Shown here: positions 45,094 through 53,252 of the stretch, one piece after another
How positions within the stretch are numbered: position 1 is the first letter of the stretch
Layout: each line of letters starts with the position of its first letter
NCBI RefSeq assembly: GCF_039539525.1
Contig: NZ_BAABDH010000003.1
Location: 186,001-250,000, forward strand
Source of the DNA: Hymenobacter algoricola
GTDB taxonomy: Bacteria; Bacteroidota; Bacteroidia; Cytophagales; Hymenobacteraceae
Direction of reading: 5' to 3'
DNA: 64,000 nucleotides
Made by a program: the position numbers and the translations under genes
The notes under the pieces: generated by a model
Told to the model about the DNA's origin: nothing
The model's input: the letters and a program-made list of their open reading frames with translations, nothing else
Database searches by the model: none

Positions 45094-46404
45094 ATGAACA
45101 TCATCGAAACCAGCGTCAACAAGGCGCTCCACAGCATCTCCTCCGAAATCGGGCTGCTCTCGCGCATCTCCAAGATGCCCATCATGAACAAAGACCCCAA
45201 CCTGATGAGCTTCGGCATCTGGCCGGGCAGCACCAAGGTGATGGGCGGCGAGGAATTCGGCGGGCGCAGCAGCGGCTGCGGCGCCACCTGGCAGGAGGCC
45301 CTGATGGGCACCATCGGCGAGACGGTGGAGCGCTACGCCTGCGCCTTTTACAACCTGCGCGAGGGCGTGAAGTCGCCGTACCGCGGGCTGGGCAGCCTGG
45401 GCAAGAAGGCGGTGGCTCCGAGCGAGTACGCCTTGTACCACGAGCAGCAGTACGCGTTTCTGAAGGGCAAAACTCCCATCGAGCCCTTCACCGAGGACAC
45501 CGACCTGTACTGGTTTCCGATGACTGACCTGGTGACGGGCGAGGAGAAGTGGGCCCCCGGCGGGATGATCTACCTGCCCTGGTCGCACGAGCTGCCCTGG
45601 ATCAACGCCAACACCTCCACGGGCCTGGCCGCGCACACCGATCCGCACAAAGCCATCCTCACGGGCCTCTACGAGGTGATTGAGCGCGACAGCTTCGTCA
45701 TCACCTGGACCCAGAAGATAGTGCCGCCGAAGATTCGCATCTCGGCCGAAATACAGGCCCACATCGACGCGAACTTCCCCACCTCCTACGAGTGGCACTT
45801 CTTCGACATCCGCTACGACCTGGACGTGCCCAGCGTGCTCGGCATCTGCTTCGGCGAGTCGGAGTTCGGCAAGTTCGTGGCCGTGGGCACCTCTACCCGC
45901 GCTACCTACGGGCAGGCCGTGCAGAAGGTCATCAAGGAAATCGGGCAGGCCGTGAGCTACTTCCGCTACCTGCTCAACGAGAAGAAGGACTGGGTGCCGA
46001 CCGACAACTACAACCAGCTCATGAGCTTCGAGGACCACTCGATTTTCTATGTGAAGCGCCCCGACATGTGGTTTGTGTTCGACGAGTACCGCGCGGCCCT
46101 GGAAACGGTGGACATCGACCTGCACGAAAAGCAGACCCGCTCCGACGTGGACGAGGTGCGCCACATCGTGCAGACCCTCAAGGACGCCGGCTGCGACGTG
46201 CTCTTCAAGGACATTTCCACCCCCGACGTGCGCCAGCTCGGCTTCTACAGCATCAAGGTGCTCGTGCCCCAGCTCATTCCGCTGGCCGGCGGCTACCCGC
46301 TCTACTACCACGGCGGCAAGCGCCTGTATGAAGTGCCGGCCAAGATGGGCTACACCGCCCACGACTACGACCACCTCAACAAGTACCCCCACCCCTTCCC
46401 ATAA
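45094..46404 (+). CDS. YcaO-domain cyclodehydratase
   Basis: 436 residues. ATP-site motifs of YcaO are seen in SSGCGATWQEALMGTIGETVER (E68, E76, E79) and GLAAHTDPHKAILTGLYEVIERDSF. The chain ends exactly in PHPFP, the PxPxP tail that azoline-forming YcaO proteins need for catalysis. It uses ATP to convert Cys, Ser or Thr of the precursor to azolines. The next gene starts 65 nt later. Together with the E1-like partner it defines the cluster as a linear azol(in)e-type RiPP locus. Confidence 0.95.
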   Translation: MNIIETSVNKALHSISSEIGLLSRISKMPIMNKDPNLMSFGIWPGSTKVMGGEEFGGRSSGCGATWQEALMGTIGETVERYACAFYNLREGVKSPYRGLGSLGKKAVAPSEYALYHEQQYAFLKGKTPIEPFTEDTDLYWFPMTDLVTGEEKWAPGGMIYLPWSHELPWINANTSTGLAAHTDPHKAILTGLYEVIERDSFVITWTQKIVPPKIRISAEIQAHIDANFPTSYEWHFFDIRYDLDVPSVLGICFGESEFGKFVAVGTSTRATYGQAVQKVIKEIGQAVSYFRYLLNEKKDWVPTDNYNQLMSFEDHSIFYVKRPDMWFVFDEYRAALETVDIDLHEKQTRSDVDEVRHIVQTLKDAGCDVLFKDISTPDVRQLGFYSIKVLVPQLIPLAGGYPLYYHGGKRLYEVPAKMGYTAHDYDHLNKYPHPFP

Positions 46405-46468
46405 GCGCCGGCTCCGGTCCCGCCCGACCACAGCCCTGATCTACCACGCATTCAAACTCGCAACCCTT

Positions 46469-47347
46469 ATGAAACGGATTTCTACGGCTCAGCAAAGCCT
46501 TGACACCATCGAGCGGGGGATGTACGGCGCCAAGAACCTCAAAGACTCGCTGGCCCTGCTCTACCACCAGAACACCAAGCTCACCAAGTTTGACCAGATC
46601 AAGCTCTCGCACAGCATCCGCGGCTTTTTCAGCCCCTACGTGACGCAGCGGGCCGTGCAGCCCTACAAGATTTACCCGGGCACCAAAACCGTGGCCCTGG
46701 CCGACTACCGCGACGTGCCGGCCCCCGCCGTCGACTTCGTGAACCTGGTGCGCAGCCGCCAGAGCACCCGCAACTACGAGCCCGGCTACCAACTGTCCCT
46801 CTACGAGCTGTTTGTGCTGCTGAACTACTCCTACGGGGTAAGCCGGCAGGAGCAGACGCCCGAGGGTACGAACATGTCGTTCCGCTACATCCCGTCGCCG
46901 GGCGGCCTGTACCCGCTGGAAATCTACGTCGTGCTCTTCGACAGCCACGTTGCCCCCGGCCTCTACCACTTCCGCCCCGATACGCTGGAGCTGGAGTGCC
47001 TGAAGGAAGGCGACTTCCGGGCCGAGATGAAGCAGCACATTCAGGCTGAGCCTTATATCAACATCAACGCCGCCTCCGGCCTGGTCATCACCACCGGCAT
47101 CTTCGAGCGGGTCATGATCAAGTACGGCGAGCGGGGCTACCGCTTCATGCTGCACGAGTCGGGCTTCGTGGGCCAGATGATGACGCTGCTCAACGAGGCC
47201 CTGGGCCTGGGCTCCTGCATGGTGGGCGGCTACGACGACCAGAAAATCAACCGCTTCCTGGGCGTCAACGGCGTGTTCGAAACGGTACAGAACATCCTCA
47301 TCCTCGGCAAGAAACTTCCAACCCCCGCCTGCCATGTTGACAACTGA
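46469..47347 (+). CDS. SagB-type FMN-dependent azoline dehydrogenase
   Basis: 292 residues from ATG 46469 (MKRISTAQQSLDTIER). Nitroreductase-fold markers are RSRQSTRNYEPGYQLSLYELFVLLNYSYG, RYIPSPGGLYPLEIYVV, LYHFRP, MLHESGFVGQMMTLLNEALGLGSCMVGGYDD and the ending NILILGKK. SagB-type dehydrogenases oxidise azolines to aromatic azoles using FMN. Its stop overlaps the ABC ATPase start by 14 nt, showing a tight operon. Confidence 0.95.
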   Translation: MKRISTAQQSLDTIERGMYGAKNLKDSLALLYHQNTKLTKFDQIKLSHSIRGFFSPYVTQRAVQPYKIYPGTKTVALADYRDVPAPAVDFVNLVRSRQSTRNYEPGYQLSLYELFVLLNYSYGVSRQEQTPEGTNMSFRYIPSPGGLYPLEIYVVLFDSHVAPGLYHFRPDTLELECLKEGDFRAEMKQHIQAEPYININAASGLVITTGIFERVMIKYGERGYRFMLHESGFVGQMMTLLNEALGLGSCMVGGYDDQKINRFLGVNGVFETVQNILILGKKLPTPACHVDN

Positions 47348-48194
47348 GCTAACCGACGTCCACTACCGCGTAGCGGAGCGTGACATCCTGAAAGGTATTT
47401 CCCTGCGCATCGCCGACGGGGAAGCCGTGGCCCTGCTGGGCAGCAACGGCTCGGGCAAATCGTCGCTGCTGGCCGTGCTGCTCGGCGACGTGCACCCCAC
47501 CGCCGGCGCGGCCACCTTCAACGGCCAGCCCTTCGCCGCCATGCGCCGGCACATCGGCGTGGTGTATGACCAGGTGCCGTCCTATGGCCTGCTCAAGGTG
47601 AAGGAGATTCTGAACTACTTCTCCTCCATCTACGGCCTGCGCTACGCCGAGCACAAGGAACTGCTGCACGTGCTGAACCTGGAGCCGCTGCTGCCCAAGT
47701 TTATGCAGGTGCTTTCCAGCGGCGAGCGGCGGCGGGTGGGCCTGTTTCTGGGCCTGATGCACCGCCCCGATCTGCTGGTGCTCGACGAGGCCACCTCCGA
47801 CCTCGACCCGGCCACCCGCGAGATTCTCTGGACTAAGGTCTTCAAGCGCTACGCCCGCTCCATTCTGTTTGTGACCCACGACTGGGAGGAAGCCACCACC
47901 CACGCCGACCAGGTGGTATTCCTGCACGAAGGCCAGCTGCTGCTGCCGCCCGAGTCGCCCACCAGCCTGCTGTCGGAGCGCTACATCACGGCCGAGAAGA
48001 AGATCATCATGAGCAAGCGCGAGTGCGACTCGGCCTTCCTGACCGACGAGGTGTACGTGGAAAACGACGAGTCCTACCACGTGTACGTGGCCGACGTGAA
48101 GGCCTTCTTCGCCAAGATGAACGGCCGCATGCCCAGCTTCTCCTTTGCGCCCAAGCGCCTGCAGGACGTGTACCAGTATCTCATCAACGCCTAA
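47334..48194 (+). CDS. ABC transporter ATP-binding protein
   Basis: 286 residues. Walker A GSNGSGKS (36-43), signature LSSGERRRVGL, Walker B LLVLDEATSDLD and H-loop LFVTHDWEE. The last 70 residues (after about 210) are an extra domain (KKIIMSKRECDSAFLTDEVYVENDESYHVYV) not part of the ATPase core. With the permease at 48207 it probably exports the mature peptide, like SagG, and may give self-protection. Confidence 0.93.
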   Translation: MLTTELTDVHYRVAERDILKGISLRIADGEAVALLGSNGSGKSSLLAVLLGDVHPTAGAATFNGQPFAAMRRHIGVVYDQVPSYGLLKVKEILNYFSSIYGLRYAEHKELLHVLNLEPLLPKFMQVLSSGERRRVGLFLGLMHRPDLLVLDEATSDLDPATREILWTKVFKRYARSILFVTHDWEEATTHADQVVFLHEGQLLLPPESPTSLLSERYITAEKKIIMSKRECDSAFLTDEVYVENDESYHVYVADVKAFFAKMNGRMPSFSFAPKRLQDVYQYLINA

Positions 48195-48206
48195 CGCCTC
48201 CCCGCC

Positions 48207-48935
48207 ATGATCCGGACGCTCCGCTTATCCATTTACTACCAGCTGCTGATGTCGCTGCGCATGAAGCAGGCGCTGTTTTTCACGCTGGCCTTCCCCATGT
48301 TCCTGTTCGTGCTCTTCGGCAACCTCTGGGGCCAGGGCAACCCCGAGTACGTGCCCTTCATTCTGACCGGCATCCTGGGCATGAACGTGGCCACCGAAGG
48401 CATCTTCGCCATCGGGCCGGCCCTGAAGGACTACTACTCGTCGGGGGTGCTGCGCTACTTCAAGAAGCTGCCCTTCAACATTCTGACCCACTTCTTCGGC
48501 CTCATCACCAGCCAGCTGATCATGATGCTCATGTCGACGGTGCTGCTGCTGCTCACGGCGGCTTTGCTCTTCGGTATGGAGCTCACGCCGGCGCTACTGG
48601 CCCGGGTGGTGCTGGGCGTGTCGGCCGGCATCGTGGTCTTCGGCTTCATCGGCCTGTCGGTGGCTTTTCTGAACGTGAAGAAAAGCAGCGGGCCGGTCCA
48701 GAAAGGCGGCCTGGGCAACGTGGTCTACTACGTGCTGGTGTTCCTCAGCGACGCCTTCTACCCGCTCGGCGACATGAACGTGGTGCTGCGCTACGTGACC
48801 AAATACTCGCCCATGAACCCGGTGCTCAACATCATGCGCGGCGAGCCCGTGGCCTGGCTGCCGCTGGTGGCCTGGACGGTTATCGGGATGAGCCTGTTCG
48901 TGGTTCAGTTCCGCCGCTTCACCTCGACCCGCTAA
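48207..48935 (+). CDS. ABC-2 type transporter permease
   Basis: 242 residues with six membrane helices. The N-terminal MIRTLRLSIYYQLLMSLRMKQALFFTLAFPMFLFVLFG and the final NPVLNIMRGEP segment are typical of ABC-2 exporters of the antibiotic or SagH/I kind. It starts 12 nt after the ATPase gene. Only one permease is present, so it would work as a homodimer. Confidence 0.9.
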   Translation: MIRTLRLSIYYQLLMSLRMKQALFFTLAFPMFLFVLFGNLWGQGNPEYVPFILTGILGMNVATEGIFAIGPALKDYYSSGVLRYFKKLPFNILTHFFGLITSQLIMMLMSTVLLLLTAALLFGMELTPALLARVVLGVSAGIVVFGFIGLSVAFLNVKKSSGPVQKGGLGNVVYYVLVFLSDAFYPLGDMNVVLRYVTKYSPMNPVLNIMRGEPVAWLPLVAWTVIGMSLFVVQFRRFTSTR

Positions 48936-48940
48936 GCGCC

Positions 48941-49399
48941 ATGGAACTGCTATTGCTGCCGCTGACCATGCTGGTGCTGCTGTTCGTGCACGAATCCGGG
49001 CACGTGGGCGCCGCCAAGCTGCTGGGGTTGCGCCTGACCCACGTGGGCATTCAGAGCAAGCCCATTCCCCACCCCTACGTGGCCATCCGCTGGTCGCCGG
49101 TGCGCTGGAAAGTGCTCATCTTCTTCTTCGCCGGCGTGGCCCTCACCGCCCTGCAGTTCAGCCTGCTGCTGACCACCAGCTTCTTCCACCAGCCCTTCGT
49201 GTACTTCGGCTTCTGCGCCCAGCTGATCCTGGAAACCAACCCGGTGTACTCCGACTTCACCCTGGCCCAGCAGTTTGTGGCCGGCAAGGGCCGCACCAAC
49301 AACCAGTACACCTGGCAGTGGTACCTGCACCTCACGCTCTGGCTGGCCCTGATTGTGCTGCTGCTCAGCCCCCGCTACCTCTACGGCCTGCTGTTTTAG
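48941..49399 (+). CDS. Small membrane metalloprotease-like protein (HExxH, M50-like)
   Basis: 152 residues from ATG 48941, 5 nt after the permease stop. The first helix contains HESGH (H17, E18, H21) as in site-2 proteases, and two or three more helices follow. The usual third ligand motif (NxxPxxxxDG) is represented at best by ETNPVYSDF (about 98-106), which lacks the final Gly. It may remove the leader peptide, a job done by the unrelated CAAX-type SagE in streptolysin clusters. Loss of the canonical D-G makes activity uncertain; a non-catalytic immunity role is an alternative. Confidence 0.75.
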   Translation: MELLLLPLTMLVLLFVHESGHVGAAKLLGLRLTHVGIQSKPIPHPYVAIRWSPVRWKVLIFFFAGVALTALQFSLLLTTSFFHQPFVYFGFCAQLILETNPVYSDFTLAQQFVAGKGRTNNQYTWQWYLHLTLWLALIVLLLSPRYLYGLLF

Positions 49400-49444
49400 C
49401 CGCCGGCGCCCGGTGCGCTTCGCCCCCTTAACCTTTCTGAGACT

Positions 49445-50239
49445 ATGAAACTCATGCTCGCAAAACTCCCGGTCATGACCGGCCTGTGCCTGGTAATGCT
49501 GGGCGGCAGTGCCCCGCGGAGCAAGTTCCCCTCCCTGCGCCCCCCGCTGGAAACCCGCCAGGTCAGCGCCCAGGTAGAGATTGAAAAAGCCCTCGGCGAG
49601 GCCCTGCGCGACCATACCACCGGCCCGCTGCTGCACGTGCGCCAGCGCATCCGCCGCACGGCCACGCCCTACTCCCGCTACTGGTTGAGCTACCTGGCCC
49701 TGCACGAGTCCGTCTACTACCTGCGCCAGGCCGACCGCCCCCGGGCCGAGCAGGCCATCAAAGCCGGACTGGCGCTGTTTGAGGCCACGCCGCCCCGGCA
49801 CGCCGAAGACTATGCCCTGCTGGCCCACCTGCAAAGCTTCGCCATCCAGTTTCACTACGGCATGGCCGCCGCCGTGGCTTCGTCCCGGGTCAAGGAAAGC
49901 GCCGCCCAGGCCCTGAAGCTCGATGCCCGCAACCTGCGGGTGCATTACGTGCTGGGCAGCAACGACTTCTACACGCCGGCCCGCTACGGCGGGGGCAAAA
50001 AGGCGGAAAGCTACCTGCTCAAAGCCCTGGCCCTGCCCGACCAGACCCTCAAAAATACCCAGGCGCCGTCCTGGGGCCGCGAGCAGACCTACGGGCTGCT
50101 CATCAAGCTCTACCAGCGCGACAACCGGCCCGAGCTGGCCCGCAGGTACTACGCCGACGCCCGCCGGCTGTTTCCGGCCAGCACCCAGCTGCCGGCCGCG
50201 GCCAAAAGCGGCGCCAAGCCCGTGGCCACCAATAACTAA
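49445..50239 (+). CDS. Secreted helical-repeat (TPR-like) protein, copy 1
   Basis: 264 residues from ATG 49445, with a short signal-like start (MKLMLAKLPVMTGLCLVMLGG). The body is paired amphipathic helices (RYWLSYLALHESVYYLRQADRPRAEQAIKAGL) in TPR style. Near residue 180 it has NDFYTPARYGGGKKAESYL, and later APSWGREQTYGLL. The protein at 50357-51040 has the same two signatures, so they are paralogues. The role is unknown; a periplasmic helper or immunity protein is possible. The stop codon lies within the regulatory element of the next gene. Confidence 0.75.
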   Translation: MKLMLAKLPVMTGLCLVMLGGSAPRSKFPSLRPPLETRQVSAQVEIEKALGEALRDHTTGPLLHVRQRIRRTATPYSRYWLSYLALHESVYYLRQADRPRAEQAIKAGLALFEATPPRHAEDYALLAHLQSFAIQFHYGMAAAVASSRVKESAAQALKLDARNLRVHYVLGSNDFYTPARYGGGKKAESYLLKALALPDQTLKNTQAPSWGREQTYGLLIKLYQRDNRPELARRYYADARRLFPASTQLPAAAKSGAKPVATNN

Positions 50240-50297
50240 AGGGCATAAAGTATAACCGTAGGTCATTGATTCTCTGGCCCTGGCCGCCCCACATTTG
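50233..50297 (+). promoter_or_regulatory. Probable LytTR operator and promoter of the second TPR-like gene
   Basis: Half-sites TAACTAAAGGG at 50233 and TAACCGTAGGT at 50253, 20 bp apart, with GGGCATAAAGTA between. Then TTG 50266-50268, a 21-nt spacer and CACATTTG 50290-50297. This repeats the layout at 43627-43690. It overlaps the last codons of the preceding gene. Confidence 0.7.
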
Positions 50298-50356
50298 CTC
50301 ACCGACTTCCCCAACTCATAAACCTTTTTCCTTCACTTCCCTAACCCCCTTTTTCC

Positions 50357-51040
50357 ATGAAACGCATTACCCTTACCCTCGCCCTGCTGCTGTCCTTCAC
50401 CTTCGCCGGCCTGGCGCAGCAAGCCCCCCAGCCCACTGCCAAAGCCGCGCAGACGCCGCTGGAAGCCACGGTTACCAAGTTCACCACGGCCCGCTCCATT
50501 GCCGAAGTGCAGCTCACGGCCAACGACTTTGAGCGCCTGAGCCTGAGCGAAACCAGCAACTGGCTGCCCTCCTACTACGCCTCGTTGGTCAACACGCTGA
50601 TGGCCTTCACCGAGAAGGACCTGGCCAAGAAGGATGCCCTGCTCGACAAAGCCGAGAAGTTCTACGAGCAGACGGCCAAGCTGGAGCCTAAAAACGAGGA
50701 AGTGGAAGTGCTGCACGCCAACATTGCCAACGCCCGCATCACCGTAGACCCCAACAAGCGCTGGAAGAAATACGGCGAAATCGTGGAGTCGAGCCTGCGC
50801 AAAGCCGAGAAGCTCAACCCCAACAACCCCCGCGTGACCCTGCTCAAGGCCCAGAACATCTTCTACACGCCGAAAGAGTACGGCGGCGGCACCGACAAAG
50901 CCCTGCCCATCGTGAAGGAATCTTTGGCTCAGTTCAAAACCTTCCAGCCCGCCTCCTCGGTGCATCCGAGCTGGGGTCAGGACCAGGCCAAGCAGATCCT
51001 GCTGGCCTGCCAGAAAACCACCTCTACTACCACTAAGTAG
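50357..51040 (+). CDS. Secreted helical-repeat (TPR-like) protein, copy 2
   Basis: 227 residues with signal peptide MKRITLTLALLLSFTFAGLA cleaved before QQAP. TPR-like helices dominate (KKDALLDKAEKFYEQTAKLEPKNEEVEVLHANIANA). It shares NIFYTPKEYGGGTDKALPI and HPSWGQDQAKQILL with the protein at 49445-50239. It has its own copy of the LytTR-type promoter, so it is probably co-regulated with the peptide precursor. Function unknown. The histidine kinase gene follows after 78 nt. Confidence 0.8.
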   Translation: MKRITLTLALLLSFTFAGLAQQAPQPTAKAAQTPLEATVTKFTTARSIAEVQLTANDFERLSLSETSNWLPSYYASLVNTLMAFTEKDLAKKDALLDKAEKFYEQTAKLEPKNEEVEVLHANIANARITVDPNKRWKKYGEIVESSLRKAEKLNPNNPRVTLLKAQNIFYTPKEYGGGTDKALPIVKESLAQFKTFQPASSVHPSWGQDQAKQILLACQKTTSTTTK

Positions 51041-51118
51041 TTCGGTTCCCCCGGCCGCCGGTTCCGCCTCCGGGTGGGGCCGGCGGCTTCCCGGATTCAC
51101 TGCTTTGCCTTTCGTGCC

Positions 51119-52270
51119 ATGAACACCTTCACGCGTCATCTGTTTGCTTACTCGCTGCGCGGCATTCTGGGCTCCTTGGCCGTGTGCGTGCTCATGGCCT
51201 ACGGCATCAGCAGCATCATCTACTTCACCACCGAGTTCGTTTACCTGACCGAAGACAGCTCGCTGTACACGGTGGGCATCATCAGCGGCAACATCATGGA
51301 TGCGCTGATGGCGCTGCTGGCCTGCCAGATGGTGATGCGCTACCGCCAGCACTGGCTGCCCCAGCGCTGGCAGCAGTACACCGTGGTGATGCTGGTCACG
51401 CTGGTGCTGGCCGGCATTATGGAGTGGGTGCTGTGGCTGGTGCTCACCCGCGCCGGCGGCGGGCAGCTGCCCTTCAGCGCCGAGTCCTCGCTGCCGTTCA
51501 AGGTTTCGCCGGTGGCGGTGGCCGCGCTCTACTACTTTCTGTGGGAGCGGTACACCCAGATGGGCCAGACCATCAGCGACCAGGCCTACCAGCTGCTGCA
51601 GCTCGATAAGCTTCGCACCAAAGCCCAGCTCGACGCCCTGCAGGCCCGCATCAACCCGCACTTTCTCTTCAATGCCCTCAACAGCATTGCCGGCCTCGTA
51701 ACCCTGGACCCCGTGCGGGCCGAGGAAATGACGCTGCTGCTGGCCAAGCTGTTTCGCTACACCACCAGCATGGCCAACTCCCCGCTCAACTCGGTGCACG
51801 AGGAGCTGGACGTGGTGCGCACCTACCTCGACATTGAGCAGGTGCGCTTCCAGGAGCGGCTGACGTACTCGGTGCAGGTGGCGCCGGGCCTGGAGAAGCT
51901 GCAGATTCCGCGGTTTCTGCTCCAGCCCCTGGTCGAAAACGCCGTCAAGCACGGCATCTCCCGCCTGGCCAGCAACGGCCACATTCACGTGGGCATTGCC
52001 CGCCGCGGGGCCGAGATTGTGCTGGCCGTGCACGACAACGGCCCCCCTTTTCCCGATGAGTTTCTGCCCGGCTACGGCCTGCAGAGCATTCAGGAAAAGC
52101 TTCAGCTGCTGTACGGCGCCCAGGCTACGCTCAGCGTCAATTCCCAAGAACGGAAGCAGGTGGAAATTGCCTTTGCGGGCCACCTGCTGACCACAACCGA
52201 CCTTACTCATGGAAGCAATCCTGATCGACGACGAGCCCCTGGCCCTGCGGCGGCTGGCGTCGCTGCTTAG
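51119..52270 (+). CDS. LytS-type sensor histidine kinase (azole peptide locus)
   Basis: 383 residues from ATG 51119. Four membrane helices (about 12-150), then a coiled coil, phospho-acceptor H in QARINPHFLFNALNSIAG, N box LVENAVKHGISR and G box LAVHDNGPPFPDE..GYGLQSIQEKLQLLYG. Its last 62 nt overlap the regulator gene, an unusually long overlap that may lock their translation together. Likely senses a membrane signal related to the peptide and controls the two operator-bearing promoters. Confidence 0.93.
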   Translation: MNTFTRHLFAYSLRGILGSLAVCVLMAYGISSIIYFTTEFVYLTEDSSLYTVGIISGNIMDALMALLACQMVMRYRQHWLPQRWQQYTVVMLVTLVLAGIMEWVLWLVLTRAGGGQLPFSAESSLPFKVSPVAVAALYYFLWERYTQMGQTISDQAYQLLQLDKLRTKAQLDALQARINPHFLFNALNSIAGLVTLDPVRAEEMTLLLAKLFRYTTSMANSPLNSVHEELDVVRTYLDIEQVRFQERLTYSVQVAPGLEKLQIPRFLLQPLVENAVKHGISRLASNGHIHVGIARRGAEIVLAVHDNGPPFPDEFLPGYGLQSIQEKLQLLYGAQATLSVNSQERKQVEIAFAGHLLTTTDLTHGSNPDRRRAPGPAAAGVAA

Positions 52271-52964
52271 CCACTACCCCGCCGACGTGCAGGTGGTAGC
52301 CCAGGCCGCCAACGGCGCGGAAGGGCTGGCGCTGGTGCGGGCTATGCGGCCCGACGTTATTTTTCTCGACATCGAAATGCCCCTGCTCAACGGCTTTGAG
52401 CTGCTGGCCCAGCTCGAGGAAATGCCCAGCGTCATCTTCACCACGGCCTACGACCACTACGCCGTGCAGGCCTTCGAGCAGCGCTCCATCGACTACCTGC
52501 TCAAGCCCATCGAGCCGGCCCGGCTGGCCAAGACCATTGCCCGGCTGCGGCAGGCCCACCAGGAAAAGACGGCCGGCTTCAACATCAACGACCTGGGCCA
52601 GTTTCTGCAAAACCTGAAGCCCACCGAAACCCTGCGCAGCCTGTCGGTAAAGTCCGGCGACAAGATCCTGCTGATTGCCCTCAGCGACATCAGCTACTTC
52701 GAGTCGCAGGAGCGCTACGTGTTCGTGCGCACCGTGCAGGGCGTGCAGCACCTGACCAACTACACCATTGCCGCGCTGGAGGAAAAGCTGCCCGACCAGT
52801 TCGTGCGCATCAGCCGCTCCTGCATCGTCAACACGGCCCACATCAACAACCTGCAGCGCTATTTCGGGGGCAAGTTCCTGGTCACGCTCACCGACCGGCC
52901 CGCCTCCTGCCTGGAAACCGGCACCGCCTACGGCAGCAACCTCAAGCGCCTGATGGAGCTCTAG
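52209..52964 (+). CDS. LytTR family response regulator (azole peptide locus)
   Basis: 251 residues. Receiver with acidic pair D7/D8, phospho-acceptor D54 in VIFLDIEMPLLNG and Lys in YLLKPIEP. The LytTR domain (about 150-250) has ILLIALSDISYFESQERYVFVRT, LEEKLPDQFVRISRSCIVN and LVTLTDRPASCLETG. It is the best candidate for binding the paired half-sites at 43627 and 50233, since LytTR proteins bind direct repeats about two helical turns apart. A terminator follows 22 nt later. Confidence 0.94.
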   Translation: MEAILIDDEPLALRRLASLLSHYPADVQVVAQAANGAEGLALVRAMRPDVIFLDIEMPLLNGFELLAQLEEMPSVIFTTAYDHYAVQAFEQRSIDYLLKPIEPARLAKTIARLRQAHQEKTAGFNINDLGQFLQNLKPTETLRSLSVKSGDKILLIALSDISYFESQERYVFVRTVQGVQHLTNYTIAALEEKLPDQFVRISRSCIVNTAHINNLQRYFGGKFLVTLTDRPASCLETGTAYGSNLKRLMEL

Positions 52965-52986
52965 CCGCCGGCAGTCTGCTTCCCCA

Positions 52987-53023
52987 CGGCAAGCCCTTTG
53001 GAGCAGTTCCAAAGGGCTTGCCG
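52987..53023 (+). terminator. Terminator after the azole locus regulator
   Basis: Perfect 16-bp arms CGGCAAGCCCTTTGGA/TCCAAAGGGCTTGCCG, followed by GTTGATTTT. The rest of the gap to 53252 shows no gene. Confidence 0.85.
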
Positions 53024-53252
53024 GTTGATTTTCCCCTGTGCTGCGCCGGTTTCCATCCGCTTCCGTCAGCGGCGGCGCGGGGCCGATGCGCTGCGCCGCG
53101 CCGCCCGCAAACTCCCCGGGGCCGAAAGCACGGCGGGAGTTTCCATCGGCGCAGCACCCGCCAGGAGCCCGGCGCGCCGTATTATTTTCACCCGAATACA
53201 ATCCGGCCGCTATAGTTCAGCGTTAGTGCTACATACGCCGTCCGGATCTGCC

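Noticed and set aside
44575..46431. Minus-strand open frame opposite the E1-like and YcaO genes
   Set aside because: Antisense shadow; both plus-strand genes have clear catalytic motifs in this stretch.
34702..52964. Integrative element or prophage carrying the RiPP loci
   Set aside because: No integrase, transposase, attachment repeats or tRNA boundary was seen around the region.
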